Shown here: piece after piece, positions 1-9,088 of the stretch
How the letters are laid out: every line of letters starts with the position of its first letter
Position numbering within the stretch: the first letter of the stretch is position 1
Assembly: GCF_003634315.1 (NCBI RefSeq)
Contig: NZ_RBXL01000001.1
Location: 3,328,501-3,392,500 of the forward strand
Origin: Thiocapsa rosea
GTDB taxonomy: Bacteria; Pseudomonadota; Gammaproteobacteria; Chromatiales; Chromatiaceae
Length of the DNA stretch: 64,000 bases
Reading direction: 5' to 3'
Notes under the pieces: model-generated
What the model saw: only the letters and a program-made list of their open reading frames with translations
The model's database searches: none
What the model was told of the DNA's origin: nothing
Program-made: the position numbers and the translations under genes

Positions 1-1434
1 TATGATTTACGACCGGAGCCGATTTACAAGCTGTCGGCGGCGCGTGCTTTGATGAGTGTGAATGGGCTTGAGCGCTATCGACGATTGAGGGTCGAGAATG
101 CAAAGTCGCTCCGTCAGGGGTTAAACGGCCTGCAAGTTGGTTTGGACCTTGATGGCGTCGTGGCTGGTCCGGCATTTCTGCCGATCATGGCCGGCGTCGA
201 CGAACTGCCGGTGAGCTTCCCGGCTGCGGTCAAGGCGTCTTATGGCCGATCGCCCATCCATGCGACAAAAGCCGACCATTGGTATTCGCTCAAGATCAAT
301 ATGCCTCACCTTTCATACGCCATCAAGCCACCGGTCGTTGTGCAGCTGACGACTCGACATGCCATCACGGACAATCGCATCCTGCATTTGATGGCGCGAA
401 CCGCGGACTGCGGGGGGTTTGAAAGTCTCGTGATGGGGCCGGCCTACGAGCACGGCGTATTTGAAGGTATTGAGCTACGGGCAACGCCTCGTATTGCCGC
501 AGGCGCGAAACTTTCGTCTATGGCGCGGTCGCTAGAAGTTTTGATTGGAGCCTATCGGAGCGGGTATCCGCTGTTTCACATCCATGATCCGGACCTGATC
601 CCTGCTGGTCTTGTTCTGAGGCTCCTAGGCCGCCGAGTCATTTATGATGTCCATGATGATTACGAGGCCAGTCTAAAGGACCGTTTGCGCACGCGCGCTT
701 GGTTGGCGCGTTGGTTCCCGGCGACTTGGTGGTGGTTCGAGCGTTATGCCGCGACTGCATTTAATGGCGTAGTCGTCGCCGATCGGCATTTGGCGGGAAA
801 GTTCGCGGTTTGTGCGCCGGTGATCCTTGGGAATTACCCGCGGCTGGATTTCACGCCACCGGCTCAAGCCGAGGAAGAAGAGACGTTTAACCTGATTTAT
901 GTTGGTGGAGTGACTAGGGAGAGGGGATTGGGTGTAGCTTTGGAGGCGATAAGGCGATTGCCTTATCCGGAGTTACGATTGCACGTGATCGGCGCGGGCC
1001 GCGACAGCGCCTTGATGGACGCCTTGCGGGCCGAGCCGCGTGTGGTCCTGCATGGTCGTGTGCCCTGGACAGAGCTGCACCGCTACTACAGTCGGGCGCA
1101 TGTCGGGCTCGCCTTGTACCAGCCGCTTCAGGGCTTTCTTTATTATCCCGGCGAGAACGCGGTGAAAATCGTCGAGTACATGTCGGCCGGTATTCCGGTC
1201 TTGTGCTCGAACTTTCCGGGCTTAAAGACCTTTGTCGAGGATGCGGGCTGCGGCTTGGTGGTGCAGCCCGACGACGCCGAGGCCATCGCGGAGAAGATCC
1301 AAGCCCTCGTGGACAACCCTGGTCTGCGTCGTCAACTTGGGGCGACGGGTCGGCGGCTTTTCGAGATTGAGTACAACTGGGAGAAGCACCAAGGGCGCCT
1401 GATCCAGCTCTATGAACGGGTTCTTGCCAAGTGA
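1..1434 (+). CDS. GT4 glycosyltransferase (5' end open at window edge)
   Basis: Transfers a sugar in polysaccharide assembly; donor and acceptor unknown. The C-terminal half has the GT4 pattern: IYVGGVTRERGL near residue 290 of the TTG/ATG-started form and KIVEYMSAGIPVLCSN near 370-385, the donor nucleotide-sugar loop. Internal starts exist at 49 (TTG), 52 (ATG) and 301 (ATG), but the frame has no stop back to base 1, so the gene may begin outside the window. The first about 85 residues do not look like a GT4 N-terminus, which seems to begin near MPHLSYAIKPP at 301. They faintly resemble the C-terminal part of a DegT-type aminotransferase. The stop overlaps the next start (GTGA), so the two glycosyltransferases are translationally coupled. 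Confidence 0.8.
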   Translation, partial: YDLRPEPIYKLSAARALMSVNGLERYRRLRVENAKSLRQGLNGLQVGLDLDGVVAGPAFLPIMAGVDELPVSFPAAVKASYGRSPIHATKADHWYSLKINMPHLSYAIKPPVVVQLTTRHAITDNRILHLMARTADCGGFESLVMGPAYEHGVFEGIELRATPRIAAGAKLSSMARSLEVLIGAYRSGYPLFHIHDPDLIPAGLVLRLLGRRVIYDVHDDYEASLKDRLRTRAWLARWFPATWWWFERYAATAFNGVVVADRHLAGKFAVCAPVILGNYPRLDFTPPAQAEEEETFNLIYVGGVTRERGLGVALEAIRRLPYPELRLHVIGAGRDSALMDALRAEPRVVLHGRVPWTELHRYYSRAHVGLALYQPLQGFLYYPGENAVKIVEYMSAGIPVLCSNFPGLKTFVEDAGCGLVVQPDDAEAIAEKIQALVDNPGLRRQLGATGRRLFEIEYNWEKHQGRLIQLYERVLAK

Positions 1435-2621
1435 GTTCAGCCTCGGAACAAGGCGTGGCCCACTTGGCTGTCGTGACCGGCAACTACCCGGCGCCGGCCT
1501 GTCCTACGCATGGAACCTTCGTGCGTCAGTTCGCGCATGCAGTTGCGCGTCAGGGTGTTCGCTGTACCGTGATCCAGCCGGTCGCGGTCCACGAGGCATG
1601 GCGATCAGACGGGTTTCCGGCTCGAACCTATGAAGACGCAGGTCATGATGCGCGGGTCGAGATCTTCCGTCCGCGCTTCCTGTCGGTCTCGGCGCGTGAG
1701 TCCTATGCGTTTATGGGTCCGTTGAGTCCGTCACGCATGACACTGCACCGCTTCACTGCTGCCGTGCGAAGGGTCCTGAGCCGTTATCAGGTCAGGCCGG
1801 ATGCACTGTATGGTCACTTTCTTTACCTGTCCGGCGCTGCAGTTGTCCGACTTGGACAAGGCTTGGACATTCCGGCCTTTCCGTGCGTTGGTGAAGGGGA
1901 GTTGTGGACGGTGCGTCAGTTTGGTGTTGCCCACGCGCGGGAAAGATTGCGGCCGGCTAGTGGATTTCTGGCAAATTCTTCTGCGCTGAAAGGCACCTTG
2001 ATCGAGGAGCTCGGTCTGCCCGCCGATCGGATCGGGGTCTTTCCCAACGGCACGGATCTCTCAGCCTTCAGACCGCTCGCGCGGCACGTAGCGCGCGAAC
2101 GCTTTGGGTTACCCCGGGATCAGTTCTTGGTGGGTGCGGTCGGTAATTTTCTGGAAAAGAAAGGAATCGTACGTGTGGGGGCGGCCATTGAAGGGCTGGA
2201 AGGCGTCGCGGGAGTCTTTGCCGGCTCGGGGCCGGTGCCGCCCAGCGCGTCGAACACCGCCCTTTGCCGCCGCGTCCCCCACGAGGAGATCCCCGAATTG
2301 CTGGCGGCATGCGATGTTTTTGTCCTGCCGACCCTGATCGAAGGCTCCTGCAACGCCTTGGTTGAGGCCATGGCTTGCGGTTTACCCATCATCAGCTCGA
2401 TCGGGGCGTTCAACGATGATGTGTTGGACGAGAGCATGTCCATTCGTATCGATCCGATGAATGTGGAAGCCATCCGTTGCGCGATCATCCAACTGCGCGA
2501 CGATCCGCGACGGCGCACAGCTATGGCTTCAGCGGCACTAGAACGCTCTAAGGAATTTGATGTGAATGATCGCGCCCGCCGGATGCTTGCCTTTATGGAG
2601 GAATGCGCCACCAGGGCGTAG
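1431..2621 (+). CDS. GT4 glycosyltransferase
   Basis: 396-aa retaining glycosyltransferase of the GT-B fold, likely extending the exopolysaccharide repeat unit on the cytoplasmic face. N-terminal Rossmann half with the acceptor-side signature HGTFVRQFAHAVARQGV (residues about 22-38). C-terminal half with a donor site in LIEGSCNALVEAMACGLPII (about 302-321), where the E-x7-E type motif is visible. The GTG start overlaps the upstream stop and fits operon expression. Substrate cannot be predicted. The downstream methyltransferase overlaps its 3' end. Confidence 0.85.
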   Translation: MSSASEQGVAHLAVVTGNYPAPACPTHGTFVRQFAHAVARQGVRCTVIQPVAVHEAWRSDGFPARTYEDAGHDARVEIFRPRFLSVSARESYAFMGPLSPSRMTLHRFTAAVRRVLSRYQVRPDALYGHFLYLSGAAVVRLGQGLDIPAFPCVGEGELWTVRQFGVAHARERLRPASGFLANSSALKGTLIEELGLPADRIGVFPNGTDLSAFRPLARHVARERFGLPRDQFLVGAVGNFLEKKGIVRVGAAIEGLEGVAGVFAGSGPVPPSASNTALCRRVPHEEIPELLAACDVFVLPTLIEGSCNALVEAMACGLPIISSIGAFNDDVLDESMSIRIDPMNVEAIRCAIIQLRDDPRRRTAMASAALERSKEFDVNDRARRMLAFMEECATRA

Positions 2622-3349
2622 GTCAGACAATGAATCAAACAGCTCAGACAAGAGAAACCTACAGCCAACGCCTTCTCAAAGGCGGGGGATACTTAGCCTG
2701 GCAACGTTTTGCCCGGTTTCGCGCGGCCGCCGATGCTGTCCAACGTTATGCATACGAGGCAATGCGTCGTGACATGCTCGATATTGGCGCGGCGGATGGT
2801 ATTGGCTTGCCGTTTCTGAAGCCACTGTCAGACCGGCTTGTCAGTGTTAACTATTACGACAACCATACGCGCGAGTTTCAGGCGGCCCATCCGGGGGAGG
2901 AGGTCATCACCGCCGACGCTCGCGATCTTCGGCTTCCGGACGGCTCCTTTGATATCGTCGTCTCTTTCGAGACACTGCATCTGATTCCCGTCGATCGCCT
3001 GAAGGCCATCGCCGAGATCCATCGTGTACTGCGGCCCGGTGGGCTGCTGGTTTGTAGCGTCCCGATTGAAATCGGCCACACGGCGCTCCTTAAACTTGCC
3101 GCTAGGGCCAAATCGGGACATCAACTCGACGGCATGAGCCTTGGGATGGCGTTGAAGCATGTCTTTCCAAGCTTTTTCAACATCACTCAGTATGACCGAG
3201 GCCGCCAAGTCGGCTTTGACGCTTATCGCTTCAGTCGCGATATCGGCCCCTGGTTTGATGTGCTGGAACGGAAGGCGGTACCGTTGCCGATCCTGCTGCC
3301 ATTCAATCTGCTGATCGTTGCCCGGCGCAAGGAACAGGCTACACCATGA
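2603..3349 (+). CDS. SAM-dependent methyltransferase (Methyltransf_11 type)
   Basis: Class I methyltransferase, probably decorating a sugar of the polymer. Motif I is MLDIGAADGIGLP (about residues 55-67), followed by the acidic post-I region and the motif IV-like SFDIVVSFETLHLI, then RVLRPGGLLVCSVP, typical of the Methyltransf_11 family. The start at 2603 overlaps the preceding gene by 19 bases; an in-frame ATG at 2630 (protein beginning MNQTAQTRETYSQ) is equally plausible, since neither has a well-spaced ribosome site. The stop overlaps the next start (ATGA at 3346). Acceptor unknown. Confidence 0.8.
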   Translation: MRHQGVGQTMNQTAQTRETYSQRLLKGGGYLAWQRFARFRAAADAVQRYAYEAMRRDMLDIGAADGIGLPFLKPLSDRLVSVNYYDNHTREFQAAHPGEEVITADARDLRLPDGSFDIVVSFETLHLIPVDRLKAIAEIHRVLRPGGLLVCSVPIEIGHTALLKLAARAKSGHQLDGMSLGMALKHVFPSFFNITQYDRGRQVGFDAYRFSRDIGPWFDVLERKAVPLPILLPFNLLIVARRKEQATP

Positions 3350-4293
3350 TTTCGGCAAGAGGTGACTGGCCTGAGAATGCCCCGTTCGCGGTGTTTCTCT
3401 CCCACGATATCGACCAGATTCACGATCGGGAGTTGTTTCGGATTCTGGCCGACCTGAATCATATCCGCCGTATCCTGAGACAGGGTGAACCCGGCAATCT
3501 TCGGCTGGCAGGGGCTCGGGTGCTGCGCTCCTTGTTCAAACCCAAACAGACCGGCGACGATGTGCGCACTATCCTCGAGATCGAAGCGCGTTATGGTTTT
3601 CCGTCCACCTTCTTCATCCTGCATGATCCCTACTGGAGTCGGCACGGGCCGCGCTATCGTCTTGGCTCACCGGGTCTACGCCGCATTGTGCAGATGGTCT
3701 CCGAGGCGGGCGGGGAGTTGGGTGTTCACGGTGGCTATTACCGGTTCAACGATCCGGCCGGATATCGGGAGAGTCGCGAGATGGTGGGCGAGACCTTTGG
3801 GGTCGAGGTCCAGGGTATTCGCAATCATCTGTTGCGCTTCTCCTTTCCGGAGACCTGGCTGGCACAGGAGGCCGCGGGCTTTCGCTATGACGCCACCTTC
3901 GGTTGGCCGGATCGTCCGGGGGCGCGTGACGATCGGTTTTTTCCGTTTCGTCCTGTGGATCCAGCGACCGGACGGGAGCTGGATCTCACGGTGTTGCCAC
4001 TGACGGTGATGGACGGGACCTTGTTTCGGCATCTGCGTTCGAGCGGTCGCGATGCGCTGGAGCTGGCATGGGCAGCGATCGAGCCGGTGATCGAGCGGGG
4101 TGGGCTGGTGTCGCTGCTGTGGCACAACAACTATTTTGATGAGCCCGAGTATCGGGATTGGCAGTGGGTGTATGAGCAGTTGCTGGAGCGCTTGGCGGCT
4201 CTGCGGCCTTGGTGTGCGACGGGTGCCGCGATCGATGACTGGGTGAGGGCGCAGGGGATGCCTACGATCGGGGCTTCCGCAGACTCTGGGTAA
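3346..4293 (+). CDS. Polysaccharide deacetylase-like protein
   Basis: 315-aa NodB-fold protein, probably a carbohydrate esterase or a related hydrolase acting on the glycan or its precursor. The first metal/catalytic motif is LSHDID (residues about 19-24). The second-region motif GVHGGYYRFND (about 126) replaces the canonical H-S/T-x3-H, so metal binding may be altered. WHNNYFDE near residue 258 supplies the late histidine. No signal peptide is seen, so it may act in the cytoplasm. Translationally coupled to the methyltransferase. Just downstream (4299-4327) lies a short run of CACGGAA-type direct repeats. Confidence 0.7.
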   Translation: MISARGDWPENAPFAVFLSHDIDQIHDRELFRILADLNHIRRILRQGEPGNLRLAGARVLRSLFKPKQTGDDVRTILEIEARYGFPSTFFILHDPYWSRHGPRYRLGSPGLRRIVQMVSEAGGELGVHGGYYRFNDPAGYRESREMVGETFGVEVQGIRNHLLRFSFPETWLAQEAAGFRYDATFGWPDRPGARDDRFFPFRPVDPATGRELDLTVLPLTVMDGTLFRHLRSSGRDALELAWAAIEPVIERGGLVSLLWHNNYFDEPEYRDWQWVYEQLLERLAALRPWCATGAAIDDWVRAQGMPTIGASADSG

Positions 4294-4378
4294 TTTGCCA
4301 CGGAAGCACACGGAAGGACACGGAAAAGGGCGTGGTGCGGCAGGGGATGGGGCATGGCTCCTCGGTTGTCGCGGATGA

Positions 4379-6235
4379 ATGGTCGGGAGATCGGCGTTGG
4401 ATATGATGGTATCGGGGCTGGCCTGGATGGTGGTGGCAGGGTTCGCTTATGTCTTTTTGTTGGGCAAGTGCTATTTTCTTGCGCCCTATCGGATCGGTTG
4501 GTTGATGCTGATCCCCAACGTGGTGCAAGAAACGGTTGAACGGCGCTTGGGTCTGGCGCGCGCGAAGCAGGACTTCGGTCTGCTCCTGCTGGTGCCGCTC
4601 GGGCTTTGGGGCCTGGCCGGTTCGGCCGTTGGACTGGTCGGTGCCTTGGTGCTCGGGGCCGCTTGGGCGGGGGCGCTGCTGGTGGATCTGCGCTGGCGCT
4701 CCGATTTCCCCGCGCGACAGCTTGCGGCGCTGCGGGGGCGGGTGCCGCTGCCGGTGCCGCGTCTGATCGTGAGCTTGCGGGGACCCGTGCTGGAACGGAT
4801 GCGCGATCACTACGCGCTCGGTGACTGGCCCCGGGGTACTGAGCAGGGTTTCGATCTGCTGGTGTTGAATCCGGGGACCGTGCGGCCGCAGTTGCCTTTG
4901 CGTGTCTCGGTGGGGACGTCCTGTGCGGACCTGTCGGTGACGATGGATGAGCGCCGGCCTTTGTCTGCCCCCGAGCCCGGCCAGGTGCTGTGTTGCGCCT
5001 TTGCGATTAAGGCGCGGGAGGTCGGATCCGGCGGGGCGGTTCAGGTGCGCGTCGAGCACGGAGATTGGTCCTGGGAACGGACGCTGCGGATCGGATCCGT
5101 TCCCTCGCCGGGGTCGAGCCGTGTGCGGAAGGCGGCGATCACCCGCTGGAGGTTCGGATCGCGCGCAGCCTTCGTCTGGCGTGGCGATCACGATCTCCAT
5201 GACCCTTCGACCTTTCAGTCGGCGGAGGGGCTGCGGATTGCGCTCGGGTTGGCGGCGCGGTTCCGCATGCCGACGACGGTGATGCTGTCGGCCCGGCTCA
5301 GTTTGGTTCAGGAGGAGCATGAGGCGTTCTGCAACCAGTTCGGCTGGGATCGGCGCAGCGGGGAGATCCCCGATCTCGCGCGGTTTCTTCGAGAGGAGGT
5401 CGATACGTCCCTGGAGCAGGAGTTTCCGACCCGGGGCGAGCGGCGTCTCACAGCGGAGATCGGGAACCACTGTTTTCTGCATTACGGGACGCATGCCGCG
5501 GCCGCGCCGGAGAATGGGTGGCTTTCGCATGCCCGGATGGGGCAGGGCCGGTACCCCTGGCTGAGTGAGTATCCGTGCGACTCTTTCACGGAGCAGCGCG
5601 ACAACATCCTGAAGGCTTCGGAGGTGATCGAGGCGGCGATCGGGGTACGACCGGCCAGCTTTACGATTCCGAGCGACGTGGTGGACAAGGACACGGCACG
5701 GGCGGTCGAGGCCGCCGGGATCCAGGTCGGCACCGAGACGGATGCGACCAAGTTTCAGAAGCTCTTGGTCTTCCCGCCGGAGCATCATCCTGCCGGTTGC
5801 GGGCGTTTGGTGGAGCTGACGCGGATGCTGCCGCGCGACCCGGTGAACGCGGCACAGGTGGCGATGTTGAAGTTCTGGGTGGGCTTTGCGCGGCGCAACG
5901 GTCGGGCGCTGGTCTATCTCGCGCATCATCATTTGGTGATGTATGAGGGGAACGCCTGCTACAACCTGACCGCGGAGCTGTTGCGCTCTGTCTTGGCGGA
6001 CACCGAGGGGGATGTCTATTGCGGCACCCTGACGGCGGTCGGGCGCTATTGGCGCGATGTGCTGAGCGAGCAGACCCGCTGCGTGCGGGTGCAGGTGGAT
6101 GGAGACGCCGTGAGCGTGGAGAACAGCGGTGATCGGGCGTTGAGGGGGTTGCCGGTGGAGATCGAGTTGGCCGGAGGCGGGCGTTTGATGCGGCTTGTGG
6201 ATGTGCCCGCGGGGGCGACCCTGCGGGTTGTGTAG
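4379..6235 (+). CDS. Membrane-anchored polysaccharide deacetylase-like protein (paralogue of 9089-10960)
   Basis: 618 aa. One to two N-terminal transmembrane segments (about residues 10-35 and 60-95) precede an all-beta-looking linker (about 100-250) and a C-terminal NodB-like domain. The domain carries VWRGDHDLHDP (about 263), HYGTH (about 366) and LAHHHLVMY (about 513). It has the same order of parts as the gene at 9089-10960 and similar length, so the two are paralogues. Starts at 4379 or 4403/4406 are possible. The TAG stop is contributed by a REP-like repeat (6232-6252), so the original C-terminus may have differed. The reaction is unknown; deacetylase or lyase-like chemistry on the polymer at the membrane is an inference. 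Confidence 0.65.
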   Translation: MVGRSALDMMVSGLAWMVVAGFAYVFLLGKCYFLAPYRIGWLMLIPNVVQETVERRLGLARAKQDFGLLLLVPLGLWGLAGSAVGLVGALVLGAAWAGALLVDLRWRSDFPARQLAALRGRVPLPVPRLIVSLRGPVLERMRDHYALGDWPRGTEQGFDLLVLNPGTVRPQLPLRVSVGTSCADLSVTMDERRPLSAPEPGQVLCCAFAIKAREVGSGGAVQVRVEHGDWSWERTLRIGSVPSPGSSRVRKAAITRWRFGSRAAFVWRGDHDLHDPSTFQSAEGLRIALGLAARFRMPTTVMLSARLSLVQEEHEAFCNQFGWDRRSGEIPDLARFLREEVDTSLEQEFPTRGERRLTAEIGNHCFLHYGTHAAAAPENGWLSHARMGQGRYPWLSEYPCDSFTEQRDNILKASEVIEAAIGVRPASFTIPSDVVDKDTARAVEAAGIQVGTETDATKFQKLLVFPPEHHPAGCGRLVELTRMLPRDPVNAAQVAMLKFWVGFARRNGRALVYLAHHHLVMYEGNACYNLTAELLRSVLADTEGDVYCGTLTAVGRYWRDVLSEQTRCVRVQVDGDAVSVENSGDRALRGLPVEIELAGGGRLMRLVDVPAGATLRVV

Positions 6236-6537
6236 GGGCGGCTTCAGCCGCCAAGTGTTCGAGGTAGCGGCGGCTTCAGCCGCCAAGCGTTCGAGGGGCG
6301 TTGCCCGTAACTCCGTCCATCGTGGCACGGGGCGCAGAGCGCCAAGGGCATGCGTGACACCGCAGAGCGGGTGTCACGAGCGAGTGATTTTTTGGGTGGC
6401 CGGTCTTGCGAACGATGCCCGTTCGGGGTAGCGGCGGCTTCAGCCGCCAAGTGCCAATGATGGGGCGGGCGGCTGAAGCCGCCACCGCGGTATGCGGCGT
6501 GGATGGGGCGACTCAGCCGCTGGTCCCTGTGCCTTAG
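6232..6537. repeat. Cluster of REP-like palindromes (GGCGGCTTCAGCCGCC type)
   Basis: Intergenic stretch without a gene. It holds copies of the imperfect palindrome centred on GGCTTCAGCC at 6232-6252, 6264-6284 and 6428-6449, and an inverted copy at 6468-6483. The same core recurs at 9034-9057 and three times inside the aminotransferase gene. These are probably targets of the RAYT at 15773-16249. Confidence 0.85.
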
Positions 6538-7629
6538 ATGGAGTCTGTTCGCGACATGAATGCCGGAACTTTGCCCTCGTATCGGATTAGGCTCTGCGAG
6601 CCTGAGGATGCCAAAGGAGTACGCGACGTCCTGGAGGCAACCTACGGCGCTGACGCTACCTCGGCGGCAATCTATGACTGGTGGTCTCTGGCTTTCTCGC
6701 CCGATGCTCACGGGTTCATGGTAGCGGAGGTGCGCGATCGGATCGTTGGGGTACAGCCGATGAACCTCTTCCCCTATGTCGATGGTCCGGAGGCACTTCT
6801 CGGAGGGATGCTGACCGGAGTAGCCGTCCATCCCGATTTCCGACGCCAGGGGATATTTACCGGCTTGATAGAGGCTTGCGAGGCGGCTGCATGGCGACGC
6901 GGTGCCGCCTTCGTGACAACAATGCCGAACGATCAGTCACGGCCCGGGTTCGTCAAGATGGGGTACGTGGATCTCGGGCGCCGCCGACTGCTCATGCGTC
7001 TGCTGCGACCCCGGATGACAGGCGGAGAGCGGGTTCCCCTGATCGGCCATCTCGCCGGGGCCGGAGCGGGTGCGGTTCAAGCGTTGATGTCACGTTCGAA
7101 CGCTGCGCAAGTGGAGGTAATAGAGGTCGGGGCACCCGGGGCGGAGTGGGTTGCGGTTTTCGAGCAGCACGCGCGGCGCAATCCAGGCGTCCGATTGGGT
7201 CGAAGTAAACGCTGGCTGGATTGGCGTTACGGGCAGGTCCCGGCTGGTCGATCCTATCGTTTCTTCGAGGCGCACGCCAAGGACTCGACCTGTGTTGCCG
7301 TGGCGATAACCACGCAAGAGATGCGCAGCTCGCTCTTGATGGCCTACCTGATGGAGATTGCGGCAGTATCCGACGAGATCGCAGGCGCGCTCGTGAAGTC
7401 TGTTGCCAAAGAACTGGGGGCTGCGGGCGTGGATGCGTTGTCGGCGGTGGTGTCGTCGTCGACCCAGGTGGATCTGTTACGTCGCTCGGGCCTATTGGAG
7501 GTGCCTGCTTGGGCACCGCTGAAGCGCTTCTATTCCGTGGCGCGTTTCAATCCGGATCTCAAGGTCCCTGAAAGGTGGAAGAACATTGGGGGCTGGCAAC
7601 AAACTCTTGGGGATTGGGACAATCTTTAG
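6538..7629 (+). CDS. GNAT-family N-acetyltransferase
   Basis: 363-aa protein with a GNAT domain in the first half. It begins YRIRLCEPEDAKGVRDVLEA. The acetyl-CoA pyrophosphate loop is VHPDFRRQGIFTGLIEAC (about residues 98-115), the R/Q-x-x-G-x-G/A signature. A second half of about 190 residues may be a degenerate second GNAT or a sugar-recognition part. Its place among glycosyltransferases suggests N-acetylation of an aminosugar or amino acyl group; this is inference. ATG at 6538 is used, with another at 6556; neither has a strong ribosome site. Confidence 0.75.
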   Translation: MESVRDMNAGTLPSYRIRLCEPEDAKGVRDVLEATYGADATSAAIYDWWSLAFSPDAHGFMVAEVRDRIVGVQPMNLFPYVDGPEALLGGMLTGVAVHPDFRRQGIFTGLIEACEAAAWRRGAAFVTTMPNDQSRPGFVKMGYVDLGRRRLLMRLLRPRMTGGERVPLIGHLAGAGAGAVQALMSRSNAAQVEVIEVGAPGAEWVAVFEQHARRNPGVRLGRSKRWLDWRYGQVPAGRSYRFFEAHAKDSTCVAVAITTQEMRSSLLMAYLMEIAAVSDEIAGALVKSVAKELGAAGVDALSAVVSSSTQVDLLRRSGLLEVPAWAPLKRFYSVARFNPDLKVPERWKNIGGWQQTLGDWDNL

Positions 7630-7719
7630 AAGCAGCGGATATCCTCGGCGAGCGCAGTTCTTCGAGCACAGCGATGCTCTCCTGTGCGCATTTGTACTCA
7701 TCAGACGAGCGCCGCAGTA

Positions 7720-8976
7720 ATGCGCATCCTTTATCTTCATCAATTTTTCGCGGGGCCGGATGCGCCGGGGCCTGTCCAGCCCAGAGCGCTTGTTCAGTAT
7801 CTTGCCGCGCGCGGTCATCAGGTCGATGTCATCGCTTGCGACTTCAATGCCTATAACGAGCAGGACGAGCAGTCGGAGTGGTACGAAGATGAATCCGGAG
7901 GCTTCGTTAAGGTGCATCGGCTCCCGGCTCCGAGGAATCTCCGGACGAGCCTATATCACAGACTTGCGACCTACGGGCGTTTCGCCTGGTCAGCTCACCG
8001 TTACGGCAGCCGGATGAGCCCGCCGGATGTTGTGATGGCGACGATTCAACCGCTGTTTTCCGGCTATGCGGCACTTCGGTTGGCACGCCGTTGGAGACGA
8101 CCCTTTCTTTTGGAGATCCGTGATCTTTGGCCCGATGCACTCGTTGCAAAGAAGGCGATTGCCCCTTGGCAGGCCGCGCCCTTGCAAGTTATGGCACGGA
8201 GCATCTACTTCGGAGCCGATCGGCTCGTCAGTCTCACGCCCGGTATCAAAACTGAGCTGCTCGGTAAGGGCGTGCCTGCCGAACGGCTGGATCTCTTCCC
8301 GAACGGTTGCGATTCGGTGGCCTTTGGGGAGGCGTTAGGCGAGCGCCAAGCTATCCGAGATAGGTACGGCTGGGCAGACAGCTTCGTCGCGGTTTACACC
8401 GGCGCACACACCGAGGTCACCGCCATCGATGTCATTGTGCGCGCCGCGATGCATCTGCGGGATCGGCCGGATATCCGGATCGATCTGTTCGGGAGCGGTC
8501 AGACGAAGCCTGCGGCGATGGCGTTGGCGCGCGCGCTGGGTCTCGGCAACGTTCATTTTCATGACCCGGTTCCCAAGTCGCAGGTCCCGGGCATCTTGGC
8601 CGGCGCGGACGCGGGGTTGATGACGCTCTTTCATAGCCCGTTGATCCATATCTATTTCGAGAACAAGTTGATCGATTACATGGGGGCCGGTAAGCCGATT
8701 CTGGGTGCGATGGGCGGCGTGCAGGCGTCGTTGATCGCGCGCGAGGGGGCGGGGCGGCTGGTCGCGGGGTTGGATGATGCGGGGTTGGCGCGGTTGATCC
8801 GGGAGGCGGCGGATGATCCCGCGGCGTGTCGGCGCATGGGTGAGGCGGGACGGGCGTTCGTGACGGCCAATTTGGCGCAGGAGGTGATTTTGGCGCGGTA
8901 TGCGGATGTGTTGGAGAGTCTGGTGCGACCGGTTGGGGAACGTCCGGCGGTTTGGGATCCGTTGGGGTTGTCGTGA
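7720..8976 (+). CDS. GT4 glycosyltransferase (WcaI/WbuB-like)
   Basis: 418 aa from the ATG at 7720 (MRILYLHQFF), a typical GT4 beginning; the upstream in-frame ATG at 7684 adds an unlikely 12 residues. N-terminal acceptor domain with HQFFAGPDAPGP. LEIRDLWPDALV (about 130) is the pattern seen in N-acetyl-fucosaminyl and related transferases. The donor domain has YTGAHTEVTAIDVI (about 226) and FENKLIDYMGAGKPIL (about 312-327). Predicted to add a hexosamine-type sugar; specificity is not provable from sequence. A REP copy (9034-9057) separates it from the next gene. Confidence 0.85.
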   Translation: MRILYLHQFFAGPDAPGPVQPRALVQYLAARGHQVDVIACDFNAYNEQDEQSEWYEDESGGFVKVHRLPAPRNLRTSLYHRLATYGRFAWSAHRYGSRMSPPDVVMATIQPLFSGYAALRLARRWRRPFLLEIRDLWPDALVAKKAIAPWQAAPLQVMARSIYFGADRLVSLTPGIKTELLGKGVPAERLDLFPNGCDSVAFGEALGERQAIRDRYGWADSFVAVYTGAHTEVTAIDVIVRAAMHLRDRPDIRIDLFGSGQTKPAAMALARALGLGNVHFHDPVPKSQVPGILAGADAGLMTLFHSPLIHIYFENKLIDYMGAGKPILGAMGGVQASLIAREGAGRLVAGLDDAGLARLIREAADDPAACRRMGEAGRAFVTANLAQEVILARYADVLESLVRPVGERPAVWDPLGLS

Positions 8977-9033
8977 GGGTTTTTCGGGTGGGGGGAGGTT
9001 TGGTGGGGGTGAGGTGGTTTTTGTCGGTGTGGG

Positions 9034-9057
9034 GTAGGCGGCTGAAGCCGCCCCTAC
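9034..9057. repeat. REP-like palindrome (GGCTGAAGCC core)
   Basis: Single copy of the REP-like element, with arms GTAGG.GGCGGC / GCCGCCCCTAC, between the glycosyltransferase and the next deacetylase-like gene. Confidence 0.8.
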
Positions 9058-9088
9058 CTTGTGGGTGCGGCCGCTATGGGGCCGGGCA

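Noticed and set aside
4262-6328. 688-codon open frame on the minus strand
   Set aside because: It is antisense to the membrane deacetylase gene, is Arg/Pro/His-rich without any domain, and arises from high GC content.
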